Positions 1 to 14,200 of a stretch of 64,000 bases of DNA are shown here, piece after piece. This DNA comes from Sacculina carcini. Lineage: Eukaryota > Arthropoda > Thecostraca > Sacculinidae. The first letter of the stretch is position 1; each line of letters starts with the position of its first letter. Both the position numbers and the translations under genes were made by a program. The notes beneath the pieces were generated by a model. It did no database searches, was not told the origin of the DNA, and saw only the letters and a list, made by a program, of their open reading frames with translations. The stretch lies in the NCBI GenBank assembly GCA_916048095.2, contig OU696583.1:9343322-9407321 (forward strand), in the 5' to 3' direction.

Positions 1-508
1 CAAAAAATACGGCGAAAAAGTGAGAATTCTTGCAAAGCGATCACGTGTATTTAAATCAATTGAATTTTATGTTAAAACACCAGCATTAGGATTTGAAAAT
101 GAATTTGGAAAAGCACTCGCAAAGTCATCTTCGCATGATTACGAATGTTGATGCATTGATATAATCGATCAATGAAAATTTTCAGTAGGGTCATCTTGGT
201 GATTTTTTTAACACACCCATGTGATTTTAATGTCCATTGTCGATGCCCAAAAATATCTGGCAGTCCTTCAGTTGTTACGTGCCAAAGTTAACGCTGTAGT
301 TACATTTGTGGATTCTAGTTTTTGGGTGTTGCCGACTTTGTTCTAAGGTATGGAAAACCGAGATTAAGGAATTATATAAAAATCAAACTGGAATATAGAA
401 ATGATGATTCCCCGACTTAGTTGCATGAATACCAGTGTATGGAGAGTGGCGCTATTATAGTGCGGGAAGCGTGTTTTAAATCACAGTTTCATTGCATACG
501 AGTACAAT
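1..508. other. No gene recognised
   Basis: AT-rich sequence with no convincing ORF, RNA gene or repeat structure. It ends in the 8-bp target duplication AGTACAAT (501-508) of the adjacent MITE. Confidence 0.5.
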
Positions 509-810
509 CAGAGCCGTAGCAACCGCTCCCCGTACCTCCCGGCCGGGGGGGGGGCCGAGTGTTGAGGGGCCCCGTTGCTTCACGTATGGCATTAAAATTT
601 ATCATATTATATATAGCCGTTACCTTTTTGCTCAGATGTTTTCACCTGAGCTTGTATCATGTGATTATGTATAATATATATTCATTTTTTGATGGTTTAT
701 TTATAATGGGTGCCCCAAGTGTTGCCTTCGGGGGGCCCCAAGTGTTGCCTTCGGGAGGGGCCCCAAGTGTTGCCTTCGGGGGGGCCTCATAAGTCCTCGC
801 AACGGGTCTG
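509..810. mobile_element. hAT-type MITE, family 1, copy 1
   Basis: A 302-bp non-autonomous element bounded by CAGAGCCGTAGC on the left and an inverted, slightly decayed GCAACGGGTCTG on the right. It is flanked by a perfect 8-bp target duplication, AGTACAAT, at 501-508 and 811-818; YAGAG-type ends with an 8-bp duplication are the hAT signature. It contains three tandem copies of a CCCCAAGTGTTGCCTTCGGG-like unit near 713-785; the related copy at 5974 has one. There is no transposase ORF, so it would depend on a hAT transposase in trans. Confidence 0.85.
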
Positions 811-1195
811 AGTACAATAGAGTAGTATTTTGTCACTTGAGAGGTTTCGAACTACATGAATACTGCACTTACACAGTGTCAGAGGGTTGGCTAACACTGA
901 TAACTTGATCTTTGATTTTCTATCAAAAATGTCCATATTTGGAAACTGCAGAAACACTGAATATATTTTTATGCTCGTGTACACCATTTGGCGTGCTTAA
1001 TTCGATGGTTGCAATACTACGCTACTTATGTTATTTGTAGCGATTTTTTGTTTTTGTTGTTGTGAATACTGGATGCTGTTTGTAGTATTGGGGCATTGTG
1101 TTTGATTGAAATTATGTGATTGTGGATAATCACCGATGACCTGTGTGTGCGCTGACAGTGTTTGACGAGTTGCTGAGTGTGTTGTCGACGACGTG
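811..1195. other. Upstream region of CAP
   Basis: No coding signal. It must contain at least part of the CAP 5-prime UTR or promoter, but I see no TATA box or initiator I would defend. Confidence 0.4.
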
Positions 1196-1310
1196 ATGTC
1201 GAGTGAAGACCTGACACCATTGGTGAGTCGTCTGGAGACGGTGACCAGACGTCTGGAGCAGTACCAACTCTCCAACTGCGGCAGCAACGGCAACCATCAT
1301 CATAGTCCAG
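1196..1310 (+). CDS. CAP exon 1
   Basis: Starts with [20 protein letters not shown], the family's N-terminal heptad helix that drives oligomerisation. It ends after one base of a glycine codon at a GTGAAG donor. A 1-kb TG/TGTA tract starts about a dozen bases past the donor, and exon 2 lies 8.6 kb away. Confidence 0.85.
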
Positions 1311-4300
1311 GTGAAGCCAGTCTATGTATGTGTGTATGTGTGTATGTATGAGTGTATGTATATATATGTGTGTGTTTATGTGTATATATATGTGTGTGTG
1401 TTTATGTGTATATATATGTGTGTGTGTTTATGTGTATATATATATATATATGTGTGTGTGTATGTGTATATATGTGTGTATGTGTCAGTGTATGTATGTT
1501 GTGTCAGTGTATGTATGTGTGTGTCAGTGTATGTATGTGTGTGAGTGTATGTATGTGTGTGTCAGTGTATGTATGTGTGTGAGTGTATGTATGTGTGTGT
1601 GCGTATGTATGTGTGTGTATGTGTATGAGTGTGTGTATGTGTATGAGTGTGTGTATGTGTATGAGTGTGTGTATATGTGAGTGTGTATGAGTGTGTGTAT
1701 GTATAAGTGTTTATGTATGTGTCTGTGTGTGTATGTGTGTGTGTCAGTGTATGTGTGTGTGTCAGTGTATGTGTGTGTATGTGTATTTATGTGTGTATGT
1801 GTTTGTGTATGTGTGTGTCAGTGTATATATGTGTGTCAGTGTATGTGTGTGTCAGTGTATGTATATGTATGCATGTGTATGTATGTGAGTGTATGTATGT
1901 GTGCGTATGTATGTGTGTGTCAGTGTATGTATATGTATGCATGTGTATGTATGTGTGTGTATGTGTGTGAGTGTATGTATTTGTGCGTATGTATGTGTGT
2001 GTGTCAGTATGTGAGTGTGTGTATGTGTATGTGTGTGTGTCAGTATGTGAGTGTGTATATATGTGTGTATATGTGTGTATGTGTATGAGTGTGTGTATTT
2101 TTTTTCTCACATACTATATTATATAGCAAACAAACAAATAAACATGAACATGCATTACAAACAAACAGCAGCAGCATTGCCGCCTACCACCGCCAGGCTC
2201 ACACGCTGTCGCAGCCAGTGTGTGTATGTATGTATGTTTATGTATGTGTGTGTGTATGTATGTGTGTGTGTCAGTATGTGAGTGTGTGTATATGTGTGTG
2301 TATGTGTATGTGTGTTTGTATGTGTTTGTATGTGTTTGTATGTGTTTGTATGTGTTTGTATGTGTGTGTGTGTAAACTGGACGACGTAATTATTTATTTG
2401 GGCATGATTTATGGCCGGTCGAAGCCGGTTGTTCTCACATAATTCGGTGAAAAACAGTGGAAGTGTTTCAATGCAGTTTTCTATGAGCACTTGTGTCTAT
2501 TCCACCAATCTAGCGCACGAATTAAGGTCATTGAAGGAAATCTATCTGACTCATGTATTAGTCATAATACGTGCTTTACTGTACTGTGTATAGTCTTGTG
2601 AATTAGTTTTACATATGCGATTCTCCAGTGATTTCGTTGGTTATATTTCGTATATATTTTAGGATAGGGAGTTTTCGGCAATGAGGTGAGGTGCGGACTC
2701 ATTATGTCTAGTGCTGGGGAAATTATGTGATAATTTTTGGGGTTTTATGTTTTATTACGTGACGGAAAATGACAACATATGTTGTCGAAATCTCCTAAAT
2801 ATATTATTATATTCCCATATATCTGAATTTTGGACTTTTTCTTGGATTATTTGCATTTACAATGTATCTAGCGACATTCCATGGGGAGCCACCATCAGGG
2901 AGGCGAAATATTCTTATTACGTGGCGAAATCTTACCTTGATTCGGCCCTTATTATAAGTTGAAGAGTGAAGTGGTTGCACCAGGATTTTTCTGAAGAAAA
3001 ATAGCTGTGGTCTTAGCGAAACATGATGAACTGCACTGGACTGTTCGTGGTCAGGATGGGGGGGAGGGCTTAAGGAGGATGGGCACATGGGGGGTCTTCA
3101 ACCACTTCAATCCCCCACCTTGGCGCCGCCACTGTAGGGGTGCCATTTTGTACTTTTGCTTCGAGGCGCAATAATCGCATGAATCCATTTGGTATGTATA
3201 TTTGCATTTGATGGTTTTTCGAGTGAGCAGTCGATTTGTTGTGTTGATCGAGCTGCGACTTGTGACCAGCGGACACGTTTTTCTCACATGCGACGCAAAA
3301 CATGCTCTTCCTATCAGACATACTTTTCCGGGAAAATTCGACTTCACATTGAATTCTTTCAACCACTTTGAGCGTGACAATACAGGCGCCATTTAGAAAT
3401 TTGTGTTGAATGATTTCCAAGTATGTGAATATGAAGTGTATGTATGTATAATCCTACCTTTTCAAAAAGCCAATGCAACTTGCACCTGGCTTGTTGCATC
3501 TGCATAGCGAATTATTGCAGATCCTCTGAGTCTTCTTACCACGATGTCACACCGCTCAAGCCACGCCCACAACCCATGTGATAGTTAACTAGGGGTACAA
3601 CACCATGTGACGTTCTTGGTGTGCGGTGTATCATTACGTGTTGAATCCGTTATCTGTTTAATTACAATTATTAACAGTATATATCAATTCCAGGATCAAC
3701 CTAAAAAATTATCTCATTTATTTGAACATTATTTTTCTGTGAAAATGACATTTATGTTTTTTCGCTTAACATGCCTTCTTTGTGAGAAAAAAGTTGTATG
3801 TGATCACATAACATTTCCAACTTTAATTATGCAATCTCGCCCTGTCATCAGACGTATTGCGGCCGCACATGTGTGCATATTTTGATTCTTATATTCGGGT
3901 TTATCAGTTAAACAAAACATGCACTATTTGAGGCACATTGGAAGTGCTGAAAAGTTGGGTTTGCGGCTGAGGTAGATATTGGTGGAGTCACGACGCTTCA
4001 TGAAAAATGGTGTGGCAGTCTTGCTTGCACTCAGGTACGGAAACTGAGAGAGCTATTGAACCGAAATGTTGTCGAATAACATTTTGACTCATGCGTTGTT
4101 AGCCGCTTTGACATCACTGAGCGAATAAGAATGTCGAGATGGAAAAGTGTGGATCACATCGTGCGAGGAGGAATCGTTTTTACTATGATTCATTTGGGAT
4201 GGGACATGATGGGTTGTCTTGTTGCACGTTATTGCACAATACGAATATACCGATTGACGACAAGTTGCAATTACTTGTTCCAGCATGATGCAACAAGAGA

Positions 4301-5815
4301 GCCGACATACAGTGGTGAATATGGAAAAAGAACACTACAATCCAGGCGACCGAGCAAGTTTTAATGAGAATAATTCTTAATGCAGTATGATATACACAAC
4401 GTAAACGACATTTGGGTGATAATTTCTGTTGCTCGATTGTCTGGCATGTCATAGAACATTGAAACAGGCCAAGTTCCAGTTTCAGCAACAATATATCACC
4501 TGGAGCATTGCAGTCTGTGTGCTGTTGCTATACTAGATATATTCATCCCATTTCTAGCTGGGTAATTACACACACGATAACATAAATACATTTATTTTAT
4601 GTTCTCATATATACCGCGTGATGTGTATACTGAATTTTTGTGTGTGTTTTGGATGTCATTTCCAAAATGCTCTCACTCAGTGTAGCTTGAGTTGCACATT
4701 GTCTCGCGTGTTCACCTGTGTGCTTGGTTGCGCGTGCGTGCGTGCCTGTCTGGGTACGTGTGCAGTGGTTGTTTGTGAGGTATCAGTTGGTGTTGGTGTC
4801 GCGTGTGTACTGCGTGCTTGTGTGAGTCATGGTGCGACCGCGTCGTTATTGTGAAGGTGTGTCATACTGCATGCATATGGCGTTCACGTACACGGTACTC
4901 ATGCACCGTGTTCTGTGTGTGAACTGCGTGATTTCGTCACCTAGATAATCCAATGTGTTCGCTTTTTGCCCGGTATTTTGTTATACCACAAGTAGCACGT
5001 CTCACGCGCTCATCTCAAGCAAACAAGCAAGCATTTTGTTGGTTCATTGATATATTCAGTATAAATCTTGCTTTTATCGGCTCGATTTGGCTTCATTAAG
5101 AGCCGTATCTGTAATCGTGGTATCTGAACATCGGCTCGATATCTGTTTAACATCTCGGTGTCAGATATGAATAATGAATTGAAGCCTGTCTTTCAGTACA
5201 TTCAATACGCTGTTGATGTAGTTGACATTTCCCTACAGTGGACATTTTTCTCGCTGGCAATGCCGATATATTTGCCATTGCTTTTTTCTAGCGGTTTCGT
5301 TGATTTCGTTTATTGTACCTTCCATTCTGAATATATAAACGTTCTTCTGCGCATTCATTCAGTGTTGTGGCAAGTAGTGAGGACAAGGATTGGCGAGTCT
5401 ATTGAACCTATGTCGTGAGAGTGTCATGTGAAGTCTTGCTTACAGCGTTGTTTCATCAACTCGTCACTACTGCATGCATGTGATTCTACTATGTACTTGT
5501 GAATGACGCATGTATGTATATATATTTTACTTGAATCATGAGCTGCCTGGGACTGGTCTATTGTCGTGCACACTTGAAATTATCAATAAGTGCCTGAAAT
5601 CGTGCCAGCGTTGCTATCAGGATATGCTATCAGTATGTGGTATTAGTATATGGTATCAGTATATGGTATTAGTATGGTGATGAGTAGCGTATTGCACGCG
5701 CAAACTGGTGCGACGTTTTCAGCTCACAAGCAATCCTGATATTCGTAGACTAGGTTGTGTTCTGCACTGTGCTGGACTGGCTGATTCATTGTCGCATATC
5801 GTGATACTGTATACA

Positions 5816-5873
<58 letters not shown>

Positions 5874-8800
5874 GTGAATAAGGGCTTGAATAACATAGTA
5901 TACTAGTATTTAGTTGAAATAATTCTAGCGTAAAGTTAAATATGCAAAATAGCAGATACCAAGTACGGATACCTAGAGCCGTAGCAACCGCCCCCCGTAC
6001 CCCCCGGCCGGGGGGGGGGGGCCCGAATGTTGAGGGGCCCGTTGCTTCACGTATGACATTAAAATTTATCATATTATGTATAGCCTTTACCTTTTTGCTC
6101 AGATGTTTTCACCTGAGCTTGTATTATGTGATTATGTCTAATTAATAAATTCATTATTTGCTGCTTTATTTATATTGGGGGCCCCAAGTGATGCTTCGGG
6201 GGGGCATACGTCCTCGCAACGGCTCTGCGGATACCGAGTACGGATACCAAGTACGGATACAGATTGTGTTCATAATTGTGTCACGTGATTATCATACTGA
6301 TTACTTGCTGATTTTGCGTTTGTGTTGGATGTTTTCCATCATGCTGGCGTTATTACTGGACTGGCTGGTTTGTGGAGGGCAGGTGTTGTTTGTTGTGCAC
6401 TATTTTTAGCTCGTCTGTCACGCTTGGCTTACAGTTAAACAACCAGAGTTGAAGAGAGATGTGTGATCCAGGGTGTGTCGCCCGAGACACAGAATGAGTG
6501 GGTACAGATACCGTGTTGAACATAGTGATGCACAAAAAACGTTTTTTTGGTTGCGTTTTCTTGCAAAAAAATATGTTTTTAGTTTTTTTTTGTTTTTTTG
6601 GTTTTTTAGAATTAGCCCCAATTGTCATCGGATGTTGGATTTTAGTACATAGAAACGAGTTTAATTGACGTTTTTTATATATTTACGTGTCTTATTTCAA
6701 AGATAATTTGATAATAGTATAAAAAACAAAACTATTAATAACTATAAACAAAACTATAAATAAATATCCCAGGAGACTATTTGAAAGTGCATCCGGGTCC
6801 GGTGGTTTAGGTTTTTTTAATTGAGAAAACCCATGTTTTTAAATATGGTTTTAATGATGTGGATATTTGAAATAATTTGTCATAATGTGTTTCAAAATCT
6901 ATGCCGATGACATCCAATTCCTCATTCCTGTCACTCCTGATACTCCCTCCTTTCTCTCTGATATACTTTCTGAAATTTCCTCATGGGCCGCCTCTCGGCA
7001 GTTGTACTTGAATACTTCTAAGTCTGAGTTCATCGTCCTTCATCCACCTCGTATTTCACCTCCTCTTCTCCCATTTCCTATCTCAACTGCTGTTCGCAAT
7101 CTCGGCTCTATCTTTGTCTCTTCGCTCTCCTGCTTTGACAATATCGTTTCTGTCGCCCGCACTTGTCGTCTTATTCTGCGCTCTCTCTACCCTATACGTC
7201 CCTATCTTGATAAAAATTCCGCCATCACTCTTGTTCATACTCTCATTTTCCCCAGGTTAGACTACTGCAACTCGCTATACTTTAGTGCTCCTCGTTCTCA
7301 TCTCTTAATCCTTCAGCGTGTGATCAACCAATCTTGTCGATTTGTCTTTCATCCTACCTTTTCTCGCCACACGTCTCACCTACTTTTTCAACTCCACTGG
7401 CTTCCTATCATCCCACGAATTCATTTTCGCCTTTGTTGTCTCATTTACAAGCTTCTGCATGATCCTCACCAACCTTCTTATCTTGCTAATCTTTTGTCTC
7501 CCACTGACTCACACTCCTCTCGTCGCCCTCTTCCTCTCGCTTGTCCTCGTGCATCTAATGAATCTTCCTGGTCCTCTAAATCGTTCTTCTTTTACGCCCC
7601 TCGCTTGTATAATTCTCTTCCCTCTCATATCACCCGCGCCTCTTCATTTCGGTCATTCCGCCATCGGCTTCGCCTGTACCTTTTTGACATTTCATTTGAT
7701 CCCGTCTCTCACTCTCTCTCTCCTTTCGCCTCTCTGTGATATTGTTTGAACTATTTCTCCGTTTCATGATTGTTTCAATTCTCGTTGTCTTATTTTTCCC
7801 TGTCTTGAGCATAGTTACTGCTTCCTTTCCTTCCTTGCTGCTTTATTTATTCTATTGTGAATGTTCTCTGTAATAATTCTCTGTCGATTTTATTGTTTGA
7901 ACATACCACTTGATTTTTTTGGAACTGTGCCCTTTGTGCTTGTGCTCGCTCTTTAGCAATTTTGGTTGTTTTGTGACTTCTCTTTCTTTTACTTGCTCAT
8001 TTCTCCCATATTCTTTACAATTGTCGTTTTATCTCAATTGATGTTTTCCCTTTTTCGCGCTTGTGTTTTACCGGCGCTATAGCAAATACACGTTGTTGTT
8101 GTTGTTGTTGTTGTTGTCAGCAGAACAAAACAAGTTTATTGAGTAATCATGTTTTTCTTAAAAGAAACCATGTTTTTTATGAAAAAATGCAATGATGTTT
8201 TTCAAATTGGTTTTAAATACGTTTTATTAATGTACAGATTCAGAAAATGTTGACAGCAGAACAAGACAAGTTAATTGGTTGGTCAAGTGTTTTTTTGACA
8301 AACGTTTATTTGAACCAACGCTTTTTTGATGAAACAATGTTTTCTAAAACAGTATCTATGTAAGATAGATTTGATTGATGTGCGTTCAAATATCTTTTGT
8401 ATAGCAAGTAGCCTGCTGGTATAATCGGCTGGTTAAACCACTTGATTTAAACTGTTTTTAACCATGGTTTTGTTTCAAAATAAATTTATTGAAAAACGCT
8501 TTCCGTAGATGTAGAGATTTTGAAAAAAATGGAGGCAGATCAAGGAAAGTTTAACCAAATTAATTGTTTTTTTTATTAGTAACCTGTTTTTAGAACTGGT
8601 TTTATGGATGATGGTTTCTTTGATGTAGTTATTTGTGTTCAAATACCTTTTTGTACATTCAATATATTTCCTCAGTGTTTTTTTCCTACACGAAAATATT
8701 GCCCGTTTTTCTGGTGAGGATTGCCACTCTGAATAATGCGATCCGCTTTTATTTGTAGTCTCCTTAGGGAGACTAAGTTTGTGTGTATATTTGTAGTCTT

Positions 8801-11135
8801 TGTGTAAATATTTGCAGTATTTGTACTTTTTTATTTGCAAATAATTGATATGTTGAATGAAATGTGAAACTTATTATAATCAACGTAGTTCATTTCTGGT
8901 AGGGAAAAGGTGTTATGTAAAAAATAAAAAAAAATTATGCAACCTGTTGTTTTTTAAACAGTTTCATATTTTAGCATAAAAACGGTTCTCAAACCCTGCT
9001 TTCTTACACAATGATTAACTCAATAATTGAATGCAAAACTGTACTGTACATAGAAGTGCCTCACAGTACCGTGCAAACAATGATATTAGGGCTTTCAGAC
9101 ACATTATAACACTTTTATTGTGCATATTTAATGATAATTCAATTTGATAGGGACACTAATAGCATGAATAACTCATTTGTTGATAGAAAATAATTCATTT
9201 AACATCCCAAATATATCATTTCCATAATTTGAATTCTTTGCATGACTTGAAAAAAAACAAAAAACGTGTTTTTGGTCGAGGTTTTTTTAAGGTCGCATCT
9301 CTAGTTGAACACCATTTCTCACTGGATCATTATGTTGATAATTTGTCACGTGCAATGACAAATGCGCTGTACAGACACGTGTTTTGATAAACAATGTACA
9401 ATGCATAGAAGCGTTACATTCACTTACTTTGTCTGTACATCATTCAAACAGTTTTTTTGTGGAGGCACATTATGCGTGCATTTGGCACTTGGTTCGACGG
9501 CCGTGTGCGAGTCTATGTGTTGCCTGTGAGTCTATGAGTCTATGTGTGCGAGTCTGTGTTGCTGGTGAGTCTATGAGTCTATATGTGCGAGTCTATGTGT
9601 TGCCTGTGAGTCTATGAGTCTATGTGTTGCCTGTGAGTCTATGTGTTGCCTGTGAGTCTATGTGTCTATGTGTGCGAGTATATGTGTTGCCTGTGAGTCT
9701 ATGAGTCTATGTGTTGCCTATGCTGTCAGAAACGAGGTTTTGAAAACACAGTTGTCGTTCAGGTCTGCTGCTTGTGTGTGTGTGTGTGTGTTTATGTGTG
9801 TGTGTGTGTGTGTGTGTATTGATGTGTACATATTTGTTTATGTGTGTATTGATGTGTACATATTTGTTTGTGTGTTGTGTTGGCAGGTGGTGAGGCGATG
9901 GCACAGTTTGTCGTGGAGTTTGACGCCTTGTTGAGCGGTGTGTTGGAGGAGTACATGAGACAGGCTCGAGCTGTTGGTGGCGACGCTGCCCTACATGCTG
10001 ATATGGTGCAGCGAGCGTTCAGGTGCCTCCAAGCAGCACTAGTCACACACAACCTCATCATCTACACATAATGACCACCGTAATGAGTTGAAGTGTGGCT
10101 GACACTTGTTCACTGGGCCTGACAAGCCGGTGTCTATGTGTGTGTGTGTGTTGTGCGGTGTTTGTGTATGGCAGCGCTCAGCGGTCGTTTGTTCTGCTGG
10201 CGTCGCGGTGTCGCAAGCCGACCGACTCCCAAGTGGCTGCACTGATCAAACCACAGGCCGACATTATTTCTGAAATTACGCAGTTCCGCGAGAAAAACCG
10301 CCGCTCGCCAATGTACAATCATCTGTCGACAATATCGGAGTCCATCGCCGCCCTCTCGTGGGTGATAACGGTCAGTGCTGAGTGCAACAGCACGCGCTCA
10401 CATCATATCTCTCCTCTCTCCCACACACATACACACACACACACATAAAAATCATATAGCAAGAATAGAGAAAGTACAACGAGTAGCAACCAAGTTAGTA
10501 GGAAAATTGAGGACATTAACTTATGAGGAGAGGCCAGAGAGAGTTGGGTTACCTACATTAGCGATGAGAAGATTAAGGGGTGATTTAATAAACGTTTTTA
10601 AGCATAGCATTGGCAAAGACAAACTGGATAGAAAAGTTCGGGTAGTTTGGAGTGATAGAGATCGAAGGGGACACAATAAATGCCTTAGGCAGACCAGAGT
10701 GGCTAGGGATATAAAGAAATATAGTTTCCCAAATAGGTGTATCAACGTTTGGAATAGTCTTGAAAAGTATGTAGTGGAATCAAGTAGTATCGGACAATTT
10801 AAGCGTAGATTAGACAATAGTGGGCTTGGAGACAGGACAGTCTGAGCCTTGCTCATCTCCTGTACACAACAACTAGTGAGTACAACTAGTGAGTACACAC
10901 ACACACACACTCGTATATTATTGCGTGTGTATGTATGTGTTTGTATATGTATGTGTGTGTGTGTGTGTGTGTGTGGCAGTCGCCAGCGCCGGCACCGCTG
11001 ATCAAGGAGATGAACGATGCCGGTCAGTTCTGGGGCAACCGCGTAATAAAAGATGACAAGAAGCACCAGCCATTCAGCCGGGCCTGGTCCGAGACTCTTT
11101 CTGCGCTCCAGGTGCCTTCCTCACTGCAACACACT

Positions 11136-11173
<38 letters not shown>

Positions 11174-11209
11174 GCAACACATCCACTCGCACATAAACTG
11201 CAACACACT

Positions 11210-11247
<38 letters not shown>

Positions 11248-14200
11248 GCAACACATCCACTCGCACATAAACTGCAATACATCCTCCCGCACATAAACTG
11301 CAACACACTGACACACACACACAAACTGCAACACACTGACGCACACACACACACACACATATGTTTCGAAAAGACAAGGTCCTTAACAAAAATTTCTTCA
11401 CACGCTGAGGAACATTGGAGGATTCAACGAAGAATCGGGACATTTAAATAATAGGCAAATGAGAACGTGTCTTCGTCTGTCTTTCTTGGACCCTGTGGTG
11501 TAGTGGTAGCACACCCGCCTAACAAGCGGGACGTCTGTGATTCGAAACCCGGCAGAGGAGAATTGCTTTGGGCGAAGTCTATAATCCAACAGTCCCTGTC
11601 CACCCAGCGGTGAATGGTACCAGATATCAGTCATGTGTTGTGTCATGCATTCTGGGGAGGTGGTCCTCTCTGATACGTATTCCGTCCTTGTGGCGTCATA
11701 GCGTGGAGAGGGTCGGTTCTGCGGTGGCAGCGAGCTGCACGGGACACACCTGTGTGTTCATAAGTTTCGGCTTCATCCCTTGTAGCAGCTGTCACTTGAT
11801 GCCTTTAGCCTGTAAACTTTAGAGGACATTTATCGTCTTGGTGGATACTGGAGTATCTCAGGGCACAGTGCTTGCTCCAATGTTTTTAACACGTACACAC
11901 AATCACTCATACATTTGAACCTGCATTGAAACAAAGCCAAAGTATTATTTATGATAAGTGAACCAACATATATGTGTGTGGCAGTTGTATGTGAAGCAAC
12001 ACCACACAACTGGACTTTCATGGAACGCACGCGGTGGTGATGCCGTCCAAATGGCGGCGGGTGGGCTAGCAGCAGGAGGAGGAGGGGCTGCGGCACCTCC
12101 CCTTCCCCCTCCCCCGCCATCTGTCACGAGTTTGATGGCTGATAAGACGACAGGCGGTGACAGTGACGCTAGCGGGAAACGATCAGCTTTGTTCAGTGAT
12201 ATTAACCGCGGATCTTCAGTGACCGCGGGTCTGTCGTGTCACTTGACTCACTGCTCCGATCTAATCAACTGTTGACCTGATCTCAGAATACTGGGTCTTC
12301 CACCAGTATAACTGCCTTATTACCCTATTGTACTGTAGTTTATAACTGTATGAAACACTGCTCGCCCAAACCATATTCTCAAATCAAAAGGTAATTAACC
12401 CAGTGAAATGTCTGTTCGGAGGAATTGGTCCATATTTATCACGTGAATTCAATGTCTCGTGGTTTCATGATGGTGTCAAACATGATGCATGATTTTCGTT
12501 TGTCATTAATTTGTACATCTCATGGTCGTATCATAGCGGATTGTACGCGGTTTTCTAGTCGTCTTTAATTTATTTTTCATTGAGTTGTGTTTCATGGAAT
12601 TACGTTATCTTTGTCTTGGACGTTTTACCTGATAGCAAATAAGCGGAGATAGGAGATTGTGGGCAATTATAGTACTAACACGTCTGTTACATGGTGTGTG
12701 AGGACAGGCTTGCGTCACGTGACCAAGGACATGCAGACCCACAAGAACTCTGCGTTGCGCGAGCAGGCTGCTGTGAAGCCGCAGTCTCCTGCCAAACCGC
12801 TAGTTCCGCGAGTGACCACAGGGGGCGCTGCGGGCGCAGCTGAAAAGCCGCCTGTATGTGAATTTCGCGGCAAGAAATGGGTGGTAGAATACCAGCGTGG
12901 CAACAAGGACTTGGTTATATCACAAACTGCCATGAACCACACGGTGTACATGTACCGCTGCCAGGATTCGGTCATCCAGGCCAGTCGATCATTGCTCTCC
13001 TACCCTCTTACTGCTCTCTCTACCCTCCTACCTTACCCTCTTCCACTATCTCACTGTGTCACTGTATTATTACACTATATCACTGTGTCACTGTATTATT
13101 ACACTATATCACTGTGTCACTGTATTATTACAGTATCCCACTGTGTCACTGTATTATTACAGTGTATAATGTCACTGTATTATTACACTATCTCACTGTG
13201 TCACTATATTATTACACTATATCACTGTGTCACTGTATTATTACAGTATATCACTGTGTCACTGTATTATTACACTATCTCACTGTGTCACTGTATTATT
13301 ACAGTATATCACTGTGTCACTGTATTATTACACTATATCACTGTGTCCCTGTATTATTACAGTATATCACTGTGTCACTGTATTATTACAGTATATCACT
13401 GTGTCACTGTATTATTACACTATCTCACTGTGTCACTGTATTATTACACTATCTCACTGTGTCACTGTATTATTACAGTATATCACTGTGTCACTGTATT
13501 ATTACACTATATCACTGTGTCACTGTATTATTACAGTATCCCACTGTGTCACTGTATTATTACACTATATCACTGTGTCACTGTATTATTACACTATATC
13601 ACTGTGTCACTGTATTATTACACTATATCACTGTGTCCCTGTATTATTACAGTATATCACTGTGTCACTGTATTATTACACTATCTCACTGTGTCACTGT
13701 ATTATTACACTATCTCACTGTGTCACTGTATTATTACAGTATCCCACTGTGTCACTGTATTATTACAGTATATCACTGTGTCACTGTATTATTACAGTAT
13801 ATCACTGTGTCACTGTATTATTACACTATATCACTGTGTCACTGTATTATTACAGTATCCCACTGTGTCACTGTATTATTACACTATATCACTGTGTCAC
13901 TGTATTATTACAGTATATCACTGTGTCACTGTATTATTACAGTATATCACTGTGTCACTGTATTATTACAGTATATCACTGTGTCACTGTATTATTACAG
14001 TATATCACTGTGTCACTGTATTATTACAGTATCTCACTGTGTCACTGTATTATTACAATATATCACTGTGTCACTGTATTATTACAGTATATCACTGTGT
14101 CACTGTATTATTACACTATATCACTGTGTCACTGTATTATTACAGTGTATAATGTCACTGTATTATTACAGTATATCACTGTGTCACTGTATTATTACAC

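Noticed and set aside
1311-2490. Long Cys/Val/Tyr/Met-rich or Thr/His-rich ORFs
   Set aside because: They are translations of the TG/TGTA repeat in several frames at once; no protein family.
5158-5418. 86-aa hydrophobic ORF
   Set aside because: No family motif and no supporting splice or promoter context.
8475-8840. 121-aa - strand ORF in the hAT element as a transposase
   Set aside because: Lys/Asn/Tyr-rich from AT-rich DNA; no catalytic or dimerisation motif, and the frame is broken in the sister copy.
11490-11562. Functional tRNA-Val gene
   Set aside because: A box, anticodon arm and B box are present but acceptor and T stems mispair; a SINE head explains it better.
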